DNA of 58,381 nt. It comes from an uncultured Acetatifactor sp. Its GTDB lineage: Bacteria > Bacillota > Clostridia > Lachnospirales > Lachnospiraceae. A model generated the notes under the pieces. It was given only the letters and a program-made list of their open reading frames with translations, ran no database searches and was not told the DNA's origin. Position 1 is the first letter of the stretch. Each line of letters starts with the position of its first letter. This document shows, one piece after another, positions 41,153-49,666 of this stretch. The stretch is from NCBI GenBank assembly GCA_910580225.1, contig CAJTXE010000029.1:1-58381 (forward strand), given 5' to 3'. Both the position numbers and the translations under genes were made by a program.

Positions 41153-41701
41153 TTATATTTCTGTGCCGTCCCCTGTCCCGCCGCCGGAACCCGGGACGTC
41201 TCCTCCGTCATCCGCAATCTCTATGGTGATGTCCTCCCCGTATTCCTCGAACAGGGAGACGTCCGATGTAATCTTTCCCACCGGCACCACAGGCACCACC
41301 GTCTGCTCCCGGCTCGCCTTGTAGATCAGGGCTATGGACGGCCCCACATCCCAATAGGCCAGGGAGCCCAGCTCGTATTCATACCCTGGCATTCCTTTCT
41401 GTGCAATCTGCTCTGGCAGGTCAAAGGCTCTGGCAAAATCCGTCGCCGGATGCCACAGCTCCACCGTAAGCGGGAGCATTTCGGAAAATTCCCGGGCAGT
41501 TGAGTTGTCGTATAATATTCCATTTAAGACCGTATCCCCTGCCGTGATGCGGATGGAACACATCGCCGTCTGCTCCACGCTCAGCTTCGGTTCAAAGCCC
41601 TCCGGCAGGGAAGCCGTATCGGCATAGCCGGGTGCGGCGCATCCGGCCGCGCCGAACATCGACAAGGCCATCACCAAAAACCGTAAAGCCCTTTTTTTCA
41701 T
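41153..41701 (-). CDS. Cyclophilin-like fold lipoprotein
   Basis: The protein has 182 residues from the ATG with TAGGAGAGAG upstream. A basic signal peptide has lipobox GAAGC (Cys near 21). The domain CSIRITAGDTVLNGILYDNS, REFSEMLPLTVELW, SLAYWDVGPSIALIYK and VVPVGKITSDVSLFEEYG matches the cyclophilin-like beta-barrel family of short proteins usually found in the cytoplasm with flavodoxin and aldo/keto reductase genes. The active-site residues of true cyclophilins are not evident. The lipoprotein form is another exported member of this gene group. Confidence 0.87.
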   Translation of the reverse strand: MKKRALRFLVMALSMFGAAGCAAPGYADTASLPEGFEPKLSVEQTAMCSIRITAGDTVLNGILYDNSTAREFSEMLPLTVELWHPATDFARAFDLPEQIAQKGMPGYEYELGSLAYWDVGPSIALIYKASREQTVVPVVPVGKITSDVSLFEEYGEDITIEIADDGGDVPGSGGGTGDGTEI

Positions 41702-41727
41702 ACTCTCTCCTAAAGTTTCCCCCCTGG

Positions 41728-41816
41728 AAGAATGCCCGCACTTTGGGCATTCTTCTGTGTGCAATTTAGATTTTCTTAGTCCGCGTACTTTGCGGGCTTA
41801 GAAAATCTTTGCACAC
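41728..41816. repeat. Two tandem hairpins after an aldo/keto reductase gene
   Basis: AAGAATGCCC (41728-41737) pairs with GGGCATTCTT (41745-41754). GTGTGCAA (41757-41764) pairs with TTGCACAC (41809-41816), enclosing AGATTTTCTTAG…CTTAGAAAATCT. The long one begins at the stop codon of the gene ending at 41817. They may stabilise or end the upstream message; no long T tract follows. Confidence 0.7.
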
Positions 41817-42671
41817 TTACTTCTGCTCATCCACAGGCGGCACCATTTTCACATACCCCTCCAGCATCTGGGGCGTGCTGGTGTAATATCTCATATTCTT
41901 GTCAAGAGCTGCCACCTGTGCCATCTCCTCGTCCGTCAGGGCAAAATCGAACAGGGCAAAGTTATCGCGGATATGGTCCGGGTTCTTGGAGCCGGGAATC
42001 ACGATATTCCCCGCCTGGATATGCCAGCGCAGGATGATCTGGGCATTGGACTTTTTGTATTTTGCGGCCAGCTGTGTGAATACCGGCTCCTCAATCAAAG
42101 TCCTGTCCCCATGCCCCAGCGGGTACCAGGCCTGAATCACCATGCCCTCTTTCTCCAGGAAAGCTTTCAGCTCCTTCTCCTGGAAATAAGGATGCACCTC
42201 CGTCTGCAGGATGGCAGGCTTTACCTCGCACACATCCAGAATCTTCTGGATCTGCTCTTTGTTGAAATTGGAGAGCCCGATGGCCTTCACCTTGCCCGCC
42301 TTATAGGCCTTCTCCATGAGGCGGTATCCTGCCAGATAATTGCCCGCGGGCTGGTGGATCAGCAGCAGATCGATATAATCGGTATCCAGCCTCTCCAGCG
42401 TCTTTTCCACGGCGTCCTCCTGCTCATAGAAAGACGGCCATATCTTCGTCTCCAGGAAGATCTCCTCCCTGGGGACACCGGACTTTTTCATGGCCCTGCC
42501 CACTGCCTTCTCGTTGACATAGGCGTTTGCCGTGTCGATCAGGCGGTACCCGCCCTGCAGGGCGCTCAATACCGAGCTTTCCGCCTCATCCGGGCTCAGC
42601 AGGAAAGTCCCGATTCCCGCCATAGGCATCTCCACGCCATTGTTCAGTTTTACACAAATTTGTTCACTCAT
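41817..42671 (-). CDS. Aldo/keto reductase (2,5-diketogluconate reductase-like)
   Basis: This is a 284-residue cytoplasmic protein. AKR motifs are complete: MPMAGIGTFLLS, LIDTANAYVNEKAVGRAMKK (Asp and Tyr), FLETKIWPSFYE (Lys), LLLIHQPAGNYLAGY (His), GLSNFNKEQIQK and IVIPGSKNPDHIRDNFALFD (NADPH loop). It is closest in pattern to the lipoprotein aldo/keto reductase at 36321 among the five in this window. It follows another AKR gene by 50 bases in the 47.4-39.4 kb cluster. Confidence 0.93.
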   Translation of the reverse strand: MSEQICVKLNNGVEMPMAGIGTFLLSPDEAESSVLSALQGGYRLIDTANAYVNEKAVGRAMKKSGVPREEIFLETKIWPSFYEQEDAVEKTLERLDTDYIDLLLIHQPAGNYLAGYRLMEKAYKAGKVKAIGLSNFNKEQIQKILDVCEVKPAILQTEVHPYFQEKELKAFLEKEGMVIQAWYPLGHGDRTLIEEPVFTQLAAKYKKSNAQIILRWHIQAGNIVIPGSKNPDHIRDNFALFDFALTDEEMAQVAALDKNMRYYTSTPQMLEGYVKMVPPVDEQK

Positions 42672-42721
42672 TTTCTTCTTCTCCTTTTATTATTACTGTT
42701 TTCAGATTTCACTTTTCCCAT

Positions 42722-43723
42722 TCAGCGGCACCGGCATTTCGTGCCTCCGAACACATCCGACATCTCCATAGAGTCAAGCTGCCTGTCCAGGACCTGGATG
42801 TCCTTGTCCGTCAGTAGGATGTCCGCCGCCCCTGCGTTCTCCTTCAGGCGATCCGGTTTCCTGGTTCCGGGAATGGGCACCAGATAAGGCTTCTTGCAGA
42901 GCATCCACGCCAGGGAGATCTGGCCGGGCGTGGCATGTTTCCCCTCCGCCACAGTCCTCAGCAGCTCCAGGAGCTTAGCGTTCTGCTCCAGGGCCTGCGG
43001 CGCGAACTGGGGCATGACGCTGCGGTAGTCCGTGCCCGGTTCAAATGTGGAGTCCTTTCCGTACCTTGCGGACAGGAATCCGTTTGCCAGGGGCGAGAAC
43101 GCCACATAGCCGATGTCCAGCTCCTCCAGCACGGGAAAGAGCGCTTCGTGCCAGCGCGCCATCATGGAATAGCGGTTCTGTATCGCGGTTACCGGACAGA
43201 CCCTGTGGGCCCGGCGTATGGTCTCCTCTCCCGCTTCGGAAAGCCCCCAGTGGGTAATCTTTCCCTCCTGTATCAGCTCCTGCATGACTCCCGCCACTTC
43301 CTCGATTGGCACCGCCTCGTCCACCCGGTGCTGGTAATACAGGTCGATATGGTCCGTTCCAAGCCGTTTTAAAGAATTCTCCACCGAAGCGCGGATGACC
43401 TCCGGCCTGGAGTCCGGCACCAGGGGCTTGTTGACCTGCCTGCTCTCCATGTGGAAATGGATGCCGAATTTGGTGGCAATCACGACCTTGTTCCGGTAGG
43501 GCTTCAGCGCCTCCCCTACCAGCTCCTCGTTGTGATGGGGATTCTCCGGCGTGCCGTAGACCTCCGCCGTGTCGAAGAATGTATACCCCATATCCACGGC
43601 CTCCGCCAGCAGCTCCCTCATCTCCCTCTTATCCGCCGGCGCTCCGTAGGCATGGCTCATTCCCATGCATCCCAGCCCTACCGCGGATACGGTCAAGTCC
43701 TTTCCTAACGTTCTGTATCGCAT
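42722..43723 (-). CDS. Aldo/keto reductase (AKR13/YhdN-like)
   Basis: The protein has 333 residues from the ATG with GGAG upstream; the frame runs further 5' without support. MRYRTLGKDLTVSAVGLGCM and GMSHAYG open it. FFDTAEVYG (Asp and Tyr), VVIATKFGIHF (Lys) and IDLYYQHRVD (His) complete the tetrad. WGLSEAGEETIRRAH, FSPLANGFLSARY and VPIPGTRKPDRLKENAGA follow. These features match the pyridoxal/YhdN-type NADPH reductases. It is cytoplasmic and lies 92 bases after a flavodoxin lipoprotein gene. Confidence 0.92.
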   Translation of the reverse strand: MRYRTLGKDLTVSAVGLGCMGMSHAYGAPADKREMRELLAEAVDMGYTFFDTAEVYGTPENPHHNEELVGEALKPYRNKVVIATKFGIHFHMESRQVNKPLVPDSRPEVIRASVENSLKRLGTDHIDLYYQHRVDEAVPIEEVAGVMQELIQEGKITHWGLSEAGEETIRRAHRVCPVTAIQNRYSMMARWHEALFPVLEELDIGYVAFSPLANGFLSARYGKDSTFEPGTDYRSVMPQFAPQALEQNAKLLELLRTVAEGKHATPGQISLAWMLCKKPYLVPIPGTRKPDRLKENAGAADILLTDKDIQVLDRQLDSMEMSDVFGGTKCRCR

Positions 43724-43815
43724 AACTGTTCTCCATGCTTCCCTGCCGCTTTGTTTTCCTTTTCTGATGTCTGTTTTAACCGATGTTCTCTTTTGCAGAA
43801 GTTCGTCTTGCCGGA

Positions 43816-44625
43816 CTATCCATTTTGGGACAGCCCCAGGCTTTCCGCCCATGACACGACTTCCTCCTCACTGTCCGCCACACTGTTCCTGGACAGGGAC
43901 AGGGTGTTCTCGCTCACCCAGGCATCCGGCTGCAGCTCGGAAATCGTCCTCACTGTTCCGGAAAAGCCGCTGCCGCCGTGGGTCACAAAGGGGATGATGG
44001 TCTTTCCCCCAAGGTCGTACTCTTCCAGGAACGTGTAGACCGGCATCGGCAGGTCCGCCCACCAGTTGGGGAAGCCCAGGATGATGGTTTCATACTGTTC
44101 CATGTTCTCCACATGGTTCAAAAGCTCCGGCCGTTTTCCCTCGTCCTGCTCCTCCGCCGCCTGGTCTACCAGAGGATCATGGTCAAGCGGATATTGCTCC
44201 ACCGTCTCAATGCGGAACAGGTCGCCGCCTATTGTCTGCTGGACGACTTTCGCCACATACTCGGTATTCCCCAGCTTCTCACTGTCTTTAATCAAAACGC
44301 TGGCTCCGGCAACCGCGTCCGTGGTCTCCACATCCTCCGGTACGGAAAAGTAGACGATCAGCAGGTTGGAGCCGCCTTCGGCGGAATCGCTGGCCCCTTC
44401 AGGGCTTTCCGGATTGTCTGCCGCCGATTCCTCTCCTGTCGATTCCTCTGTCTCCAAAACCGTCTCATCATCCTGGCTGCCGGCTGCGGATACATCCTCC
44501 GACGAAAAGACCAGACTGTCTGTCACGCTTTCGTCCATGCTGCCCTCCCTGCTGTCCTTTCCGCACCCGGCCATGCCCATTACCAGCAAAGCCGTTATGC
44601 ACCAGTAATAAATTTTCTTTTTCAT
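43816..44625 (-). CDS. Flavodoxin-fold lipoprotein 2
   Basis: This is a 269-residue protein. The signal peptide has lipobox GMAGC (Cys near 21), and a linker very rich in Ser, Glu and Asp runs to about 90. The flavodoxin domain has LLIVYFSVPEDVETTDAVAG, a retained GNTEYVAKVV phosphate loop, ETIILGFPNWWADLPMPVYT and GKTIIPFVTHGGSGFSGT. The FMN-binding features are better kept than in lipoprotein 1. GGAGG precedes the ATG. It is cotranscribed between a flavodoxin-esterase fusion and two aldo/keto reductases. Confidence 0.9.
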   Translation of the reverse strand: MKKKIYYWCITALLVMGMAGCGKDSREGSMDESVTDSLVFSSEDVSAAGSQDDETVLETEESTGEESAADNPESPEGASDSAEGGSNLLIVYFSVPEDVETTDAVAGASVLIKDSEKLGNTEYVAKVVQQTIGGDLFRIETVEQYPLDHDPLVDQAAEEQDEGKRPELLNHVENMEQYETIILGFPNWWADLPMPVYTFLEEYDLGGKTIIPFVTHGGSGFSGTVRTISELQPDAWVSENTLSLSRNSVADSEEEVVSWAESLGLSQNG

Positions 44626-44734
44626 CTGTCACCTCCGTGTTTTCATCCTATTTATTGGAACCGGGCATTCTTCTGTCCACAACGGGTTGGCCGCTTTCGT
44701 CCCTGTGCTTTTTCATCCCTGCTCTTTACTGCCC

Positions 44735-46249
44735 CTAAGAATCCCTGCTCTTTGAGAACAGCCACCCCATGATCTCTTCATCATAGGCAAACAGCCCGCC
44801 GCCCCCATGTTCGTTGGACACATTCCTGTCCGTAAAATAGTCATGCTCCTTGATGTCCAGGACAAGCAGGGCATCGATTTCGTCTTCCGTCAGCCCCTGC
44901 TCCTCGTACAGTGCGTAAAGAGTGTCATAGGCATCCTGGGTTTTGGCGGAGCCGTAATACTCGTCATCCCTGCCTATTGCAAAATAGACCGGAAGACGCT
45001 CCCTGGCCACAGGCCCGTATTCCCCGTCCCACTGGGAGCTGACATGGAGATACGCCGTGAACAGGTCCGGCCGCATCCCCATCACGATGGACATGGTCTC
45101 CCCGCCGCCCGAATAGCCGTTCCCATACACTTTCGTTGGGTCGATATTGTAATGCTCCAGGAAATATTCCGCCAGGGCAATCGTCTGGATAGCCGAGGTC
45201 TCTCCCCAGTCGCCAAGCTGCGGCGCGACTATGATCATCTCGTCATTGTATTTCTGCGCCTCGAACCCGAATTCTTCCGACCGGATATTGGCAGCAACGC
45301 CCTGGAAATATAGGCCTTCGTAGCCTGGCAGCGTGAAATACAGGGCATACGGCCTGCTGCCGTCATAGCTTTCCGGCAGATACACATTATAGTGGATGTC
45401 CCCCGCATCCGCGGAGTGGAGCACATTGTCAACCAAAAAGCCCCGGTAGACCTCCTCCCCCTCCGTCACATAAGGGAGCCCGTCTGCTTCCGATGCTGGC
45501 TCCGTTTCCGGGTCTGACCCTGTTCCCGATTCTGCCGAGCCGGTTCCCGCAGCCTGCGCCCCGCCCGGCTGTTCCAGCATGCCGATCCGCTGAAGCCATG
45601 CCGCCACATCGTCCACATCGGCATTATGGACACGGTATCCCTCCAGGACCGCCGCTCCCTCTGCAGCCCCGCGGATATAGTCCATGCTGACATCTATGCC
45701 ATTGTCCGTGCTGGTGCAGAAAGGCACCACCGTCTTCCCATTCAGGTCATAGCTTTCCAGAAATGTCCCCACGGCCATGGGCGCGTTGAACCACCAGATG
45801 GGATACCCCACATAAATCACGTTATATTTGTCGAGGCTTTCCGGCATTGCCGCCAGTCCGGGCCTCAGGTCCAGGGCCTCTTCAATCCAGGCGGTAGCCG
45901 CGGTCCCCCAAAAGGCGCTGCGGTAGTACCTCTCCGTATGAATCTGGAACATGTCCGCCCCTGTAAGCTGCTGGATCATCCCTGCGGCGGCTTCCGTGTC
46001 GCTGGTTTCCCCATATCGGTTAGAGCTGGGCGATGCCGAGGTGACCGCATCCGCTCCCTCCGGTATGACCCCCTCCCTGGAGAAATAGACCACCAGGGAA
46101 TTTGTGCCCTCTTCTCCGTAGACTATTTTGTTGTCGGCGTTTTTGATTTTCCCTCCCAGGAACAAATACCATGCCCCCAATAGGAGCAATACCACTAAGA
46201 CGGCCAATACAATCCATCCGGCCGCTGTTTTCTTTCTTTTTTCTTTCAT
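44735..46249 (-). CDS. Membrane-anchored flavodoxin-esterase fusion
   Basis: This is a 504-residue protein. One N-terminal helix (about 11-30) is followed by a flavodoxin domain (about 48-215: SLVVYFSREG, VIYVGYPIWWFNAPMAVGTF, GKTVVPFCTSTDNG). A Gly/Ser/Thr/Glu linker (about 220-250) leads to an esterase domain (about 265-500). The esterase has YALYFTLPGYEGLYFQGVAA, VYGNGYSGGGETMSIVMGM (nucleophile Ser), FAIGRDDEYYG (Asp) and NEHGGGGLFAYD (probable His). The esterase resembles PHB depolymerase/feruloyl esterase-like hydrolases. Joining the two functions encoded separately in the neighbouring genes is strong evidence that they act together outside the cell. The flavodoxin phosphate loop is altered (GETSDTEA). 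Confidence 0.88.
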   Translation of the reverse strand: MKEKRKKTAAGWIVLAVLVVLLLLGAWYLFLGGKIKNADNKIVYGEEGTNSLVVYFSREGVIPEGADAVTSASPSSNRYGETSDTEAAAGMIQQLTGADMFQIHTERYYRSAFWGTAATAWIEEALDLRPGLAAMPESLDKYNVIYVGYPIWWFNAPMAVGTFLESYDLNGKTVVPFCTSTDNGIDVSMDYIRGAAEGAAVLEGYRVHNADVDDVAAWLQRIGMLEQPGGAQAAGTGSAESGTGSDPETEPASEADGLPYVTEGEEVYRGFLVDNVLHSADAGDIHYNVYLPESYDGSRPYALYFTLPGYEGLYFQGVAANIRSEEFGFEAQKYNDEMIIVAPQLGDWGETSAIQTIALAEYFLEHYNIDPTKVYGNGYSGGGETMSIVMGMRPDLFTAYLHVSSQWDGEYGPVARERLPVYFAIGRDDEYYGSAKTQDAYDTLYALYEEQGLTEDEIDALLVLDIKEHDYFTDRNVSNEHGGGGLFAYDEEIMGWLFSKSRDS

Positions 46250-46331
46250 CAGGAATCTCCATTCTTATGCGGCCTGTGAAGCCCATCAGGCCAACAGGTT
46301 CGTAATAAGCCCTGTCATCAGCGAAAATGCC

Positions 46332-46437
46332 ATTATAACTCCCGATTTTCCCTTACGCTATCACAATTCTCCCTTTTCGGATTTGTGTACCCCAGCGGGA
46401 GATTGGCCTGCAAAGCGAACCTGTTCGCTTGCAGGCC
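46332..46437 (-). promoter_or_regulatory. Promoter and hairpin upstream of the flavodoxin-esterase gene
   Basis: TATAAT lies at 46332-46337 on the minus strand, about 80 bases ahead of the start, without a good -35. Further upstream GGCCTGCAA…GCGAAC (46405-46420) pairs with GTTCGCTTGCAGGCC (46423-46437) with one bulge, probably ending the preceding flavodoxin message. The remainder of the 288-base space 46250-46537 shows only a small GCCGCC/GGCGGC hairpin. Confidence 0.5.
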
Positions 46438-46537
46438 TTCATACTTCCTGTCATGCCGCCTCCGGCGGCACAAACAATCTGTGAACTGGTGCAAGGCCGT
46501 AAGAATGACCTTAGAAAATCTTCATTCCGTTCACACT

Positions 46538-47371
46538 TTACTGCAGATTCAGGCCTGCCACCCATTCCTGCACCGTCTCCTCGGAAGCGCCGGAGGAAAA
46601 ACGCTCTCCCTCCAGCCAGTTCCCGGTGCCGGCTGCTTCCGCCAGCAGCTCCCCGCTCTCTTCCAGGCCGGAGCTGGAAGAAGTGCAGAACGGAATCACC
46701 GTCTTTCCTGTAAAATCATTGGCTTCCACAAAGCCGTTCACCGGCCATGCCGCTATATGCCACCAGATGGGGTATCCGATGAACACAGTGTCATAGGAAT
46801 CCCAGTCATCCACGGTAGTAGCCACCAGCTCCACGTTCCTTTCATCCTCATTATCATGTTCCCTGCTCACACGGCTGTCTGCATTCGTCCAGTCCAGATC
46901 ATCGCTGGTATAGGGCTCTACCGGTTCCAGTACGAAAATATCGGCATCTGTAGCCGTCGCGATGTAGCCCGCCACGTTTTCCGTATTTCCCGTTGCCGAA
47001 TAGTAGACCACCAAAGTCTTTCCGGCTTCTCCCGTTCCCTCTTCCTGCGCTCCGTCAGATTGGGCGGTCTGCTCCTCGCTGTTTCCCTCTGCCGGACTCT
47101 CCTGTGCGTCTTCCGGCGTGCTGCTCTCCTCCGGGTTTTCCTCTGTGCCTCCCGATGCACTGCCCTCCTCCGCGCTTTCCGGTGCCGTGCTCTCCGGTGC
47201 CAGGCTCTCTTCCGCACTTTCTGATGCCACGCTCTCCTGTCTGGTCTCCGACGAGCCCTCTCCCGGCCTTTGGCCGTCGCCTCCCTGGCTGCCGCATCCC
47301 GCAAGGCTGGCTGCCATCACTATTCCCATCCATAACGCCGCCGCTTTCTTCCAACCAAATCTTTTCATCAT
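46538..47371 (-). CDS. Flavodoxin-fold lipoprotein 3
   Basis: This is a 277-residue protein with lipobox SLAGC (Cys near 26). A linker of about 95 residues is built from imperfect Glu/Ser/Ala/Pro repeats (APESTAPESAEE type). The flavodoxin domain keeps a textbook phosphate loop, LVVYYSATGNTENVAGYIA, then DTVFIGYPIWWHIAAWPVNG and GKTVIPFCTSSSSGLEESGE. Of the exported flavodoxins it looks the best able to bind FMN. It has a regulon element about 110 bases upstream and starts the 47.4-39.4 kb gene cluster. Confidence 0.92.
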   Translation of the reverse strand: MMKRFGWKKAAALWMGIVMAASLAGCGSQGGDGQRPGEGSSETRQESVASESAEESLAPESTAPESAEEGSASGGTEENPEESSTPEDAQESPAEGNSEEQTAQSDGAQEEGTGEAGKTLVVYYSATGNTENVAGYIATATDADIFVLEPVEPYTSDDLDWTNADSRVSREHDNEDERNVELVATTVDDWDSYDTVFIGYPIWWHIAAWPVNGFVEANDFTGKTVIPFCTSSSSGLEESGELLAEAAGTGNWLEGERFSSGASEETVQEWVAGLNLQ

Positions 47372-47475
47372 AATTTCCTCCTGTTTTTTGTTGTTTTCCC
47401 CTGGCCAGCGACAGAAACCTTTTATTCCGCCGCTGACTGACGGGCTTTCAAAAGCTCTCCTGCTTTCTGTAATCT

Positions 47476-47545
47476 ATCATATACCAAAACACACCTCCCA
47501 AAGAAGTCTCGTTTTGTTCATATATTTATACCTCTGGGTTATAAC
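47476..47545 (-). promoter_or_regulatory. Regulon element copy 4, upstream of flavodoxin lipoprotein 3
   Basis: The outer dyad (47524-47545, TTTATA…TTATAAC) lies 12 bases from GAAGTCTCG (47503-47511). The opposite arm is partly decayed (CAAAAC…GTTTTG remains). TATGAT (47476-47481) is the candidate -10, within one base of the spacing in the other copies. Confidence 0.7.
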
Positions 47546-47603
47546 TATGCCCCGCTGTCTGCTGTCCTCAGGTTTTCTATGCCAGAGCCGCTGCTTTCCA
47601 CTC

Positions 47604-49547
47604 CTAATACCCTTTCCCATATCGGAACAGCAGCCTGCGGCATCCTTTCATCCTGCCCAAAACTGCCTCCGCTACTCTGAAATATATCCACCTGACGTAC
47701 TGCGCTTCCTCTTCCCCCGGCAGGATCTCCCCATAGACATCCTTCATCACAATCTCCTGCTGCCTGCACAGCTCCTCCTTAGCCAACTCTGGAAAGGCTT
47801 CTGCCACCCTCTCCGGGAACTCCCTCTCCCAGCCCTTCAGATCCGGTAAATATCCCGTATCATGCAGCAGCCCCATCATCCTTGCATATATTTCCTTACA
47901 GTCCGCCTGCCAAAGCCTGTCCCGATGCCGCAGCCTCCGCTCATCCAGGACAATGGGGCAGAACAGCACAGAGCAGAACAGGCAGGAACCCGATACCAGC
48001 CAGAAATCCCGGTGCTCTCCCATGTCAAAAAACACGGAATATCCCTCATCCCATGCCCCCTCCGCTTCCCTGTCCCTGCCTGCAGGACTCTTCTCCGCCC
48101 CGCCGCCCAGGCGCTCCCGTTCTGTCAGAATCCGGAACAGATTGCTGTCCAGCCCCGGATAGGATATGGCCATCTGCCCGTCTGCCGCAGGCGTCACCTC
48201 CACCGGCGTCCAGCCGTAATCCTCCAGGAAGATCTCCGTCCACGCATGGGCTGACATGTCCGTGACCTCCGCCCTCCATGCCCCGTCCTGGAACCTGAAA
48301 TCAGAGGGCTGCACCAGATAGCCGGAAGCATAGCGGGCCGGGATGCCGTACAGCCGATAGAGCAGCGTAGCCGCCGCCGCAAAATGCTGGCAGTATCCCT
48401 CTTTGTTGTCAAACAGGAAATATTCCACAATATCCTCATTTATGGGCGGCCTGCCCGGCGTCAGCGTATAGGATGCCATATTCTGCAGGGCATATCCGAT
48501 AAACGCAGTGACTTCCTCCAGGCCCTCCCGGGGATTCTCCTCCGCAAACGCCGTCAGCCTGGGAAGCAGCTCCTCCGGCACCCGGGTATAGGCATCCTCC
48601 GCCACCTCCAGGCAGGCTCCCTGCAGCGACCGGTACCATTCCCTTGCCTCTCCTAAACGGGTCTCTCCCTCCCATGTAATCCCCATATCCTTCTCCTCAT
48701 AATATTCACACTCATAGCCTTCTTCCCGGGCGCCCTCCCTTCCCCGCCAGTACCATCTGCTCCTGCTGTAATAAGGAATGTAGACACTGCTATAGTCTCC
48801 GTCCGGATGCGCGATGTGCAGCTGCCTCTCCGCCCCTTCTCCGTCCATGTCATAATTCAGGACGAAGTACATGCTATAGTACATACCCCCAATCATCCCG
48901 ATCCATTCCTTCCAGTCCAGAATATCGGCGATCTCGCCAAACAGCGCCTCCTCGTCGGCTGCCTCCCATCCGTTCCCCACATAATCCCCGCCGGAAAATC
49001 CCCGCAGATAGAGGGGCTCTGCAGGCGCCTGGGCCGCAGCCAGTTCCAGCTTCACTTCCCCGGTCCGGTACAGGTTCCCCCTGTTGATTCTCCCTGTAGA
49101 GGACAGCCCGGTCCCATTGCCCAGGCCGCGCAGCATAGCATCCACATGCCCCTCCGCCAGATATACCGCCTCATACCAGGCTGCCGGACGGAACAGGACT
49201 GCCGCCAGCGCCAGGAACGCAGCTGCCCACAGGCTGATTCCGATGGGGACGCTCTTTTCCCTGCCATATCCCGGTCTTTTCCTCTTTCCAAGGCTCCTCT
49301 CCCCTGGCTTCCAATGCAGCCACACCCACAGGGCAATCTGCACCGATGCAAGCCCTCCCAGAATCACTGCATTCAGCTTCCTTCCGTACAGAGCTCCCAT
49401 CATCAAAGCGCACTCTGCCGTAAAACAGAAAAGAACCTGGAGCTTTTGCAGAATTCCCAGGAGCCGGCCTTCTCCGCCTCTCCCTGGCCCTTTCCCCCTG
49501 TCATCGTCCAAAAAACATATCTCTTTCCTGCCCATTCTGTTCCACAT
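47604..49547 (-). CDS. TgpA-like membrane transglutaminase, copy 2
   Basis: The protein has about 647 residues from an ATG with GGGAGG close by; an ATG at 49640 would add 31 residues. It parallels copy 1 from the second set of helices onward: RTGEVKLELAAAQAPAEPLY, LRGFSGGDYVGNGW, EGYCQHFAAAATLLYRLYGI (Cys), SAHAWTEIFLEDYGWTPVEV (His, with Glu for Asp) and a C-terminal helix and tail. The N-terminal membrane part is shorter than in copy 1. It is the last gene of the operon that begins with a TM-anchored flavodoxin at 54957, after MoxR and DUF58 copies. Confidence 0.87.
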   Translation of the reverse strand: MWNRMGRKEICFLDDDRGKGPGRGGEGRLLGILQKLQVLFCFTAECALMMGALYGRKLNAVILGGLASVQIALWVWLHWKPGERSLGKRKRPGYGREKSVPIGISLWAAAFLALAAVLFRPAAWYEAVYLAEGHVDAMLRGLGNGTGLSSTGRINRGNLYRTGEVKLELAAAQAPAEPLYLRGFSGGDYVGNGWEAADEEALFGEIADILDWKEWIGMIGGMYYSMYFVLNYDMDGEGAERQLHIAHPDGDYSSVYIPYYSRSRWYWRGREGAREEGYECEYYEEKDMGITWEGETRLGEAREWYRSLQGACLEVAEDAYTRVPEELLPRLTAFAEENPREGLEEVTAFIGYALQNMASYTLTPGRPPINEDIVEYFLFDNKEGYCQHFAAAATLLYRLYGIPARYASGYLVQPSDFRFQDGAWRAEVTDMSAHAWTEIFLEDYGWTPVEVTPAADGQMAISYPGLDSNLFRILTERERLGGGAEKSPAGRDREAEGAWDEGYSVFFDMGEHRDFWLVSGSCLFCSVLFCPIVLDERRLRHRDRLWQADCKEIYARMMGLLHDTGYLPDLKGWEREFPERVAEAFPELAKEELCRQQEIVMKDVYGEILPGEEEAQYVRWIYFRVAEAVLGRMKGCRRLLFRYGKGY

Positions 49548-49666
49548 AATCCTCCCAAGGCTATATGCTCCTGCCAGCCTTCCCCCCAAAGCCCGGCGGA
49601 AAGCGCCAAATGTTCCTCCGGCCCAACCCCCATGTGGCATCCCTGCATACCCCGTCTATGCATACA

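Noticed and set aside
41702..41764. Zinc-ribbon-like peptide (ECPKCG) as an N-terminal extension of the cyclophilin-like lipoprotein
   Set aside because: It is encoded by one arm of a perfect hairpin, and the lipoprotein has its own good ribosome binding site and signal peptide downstream.
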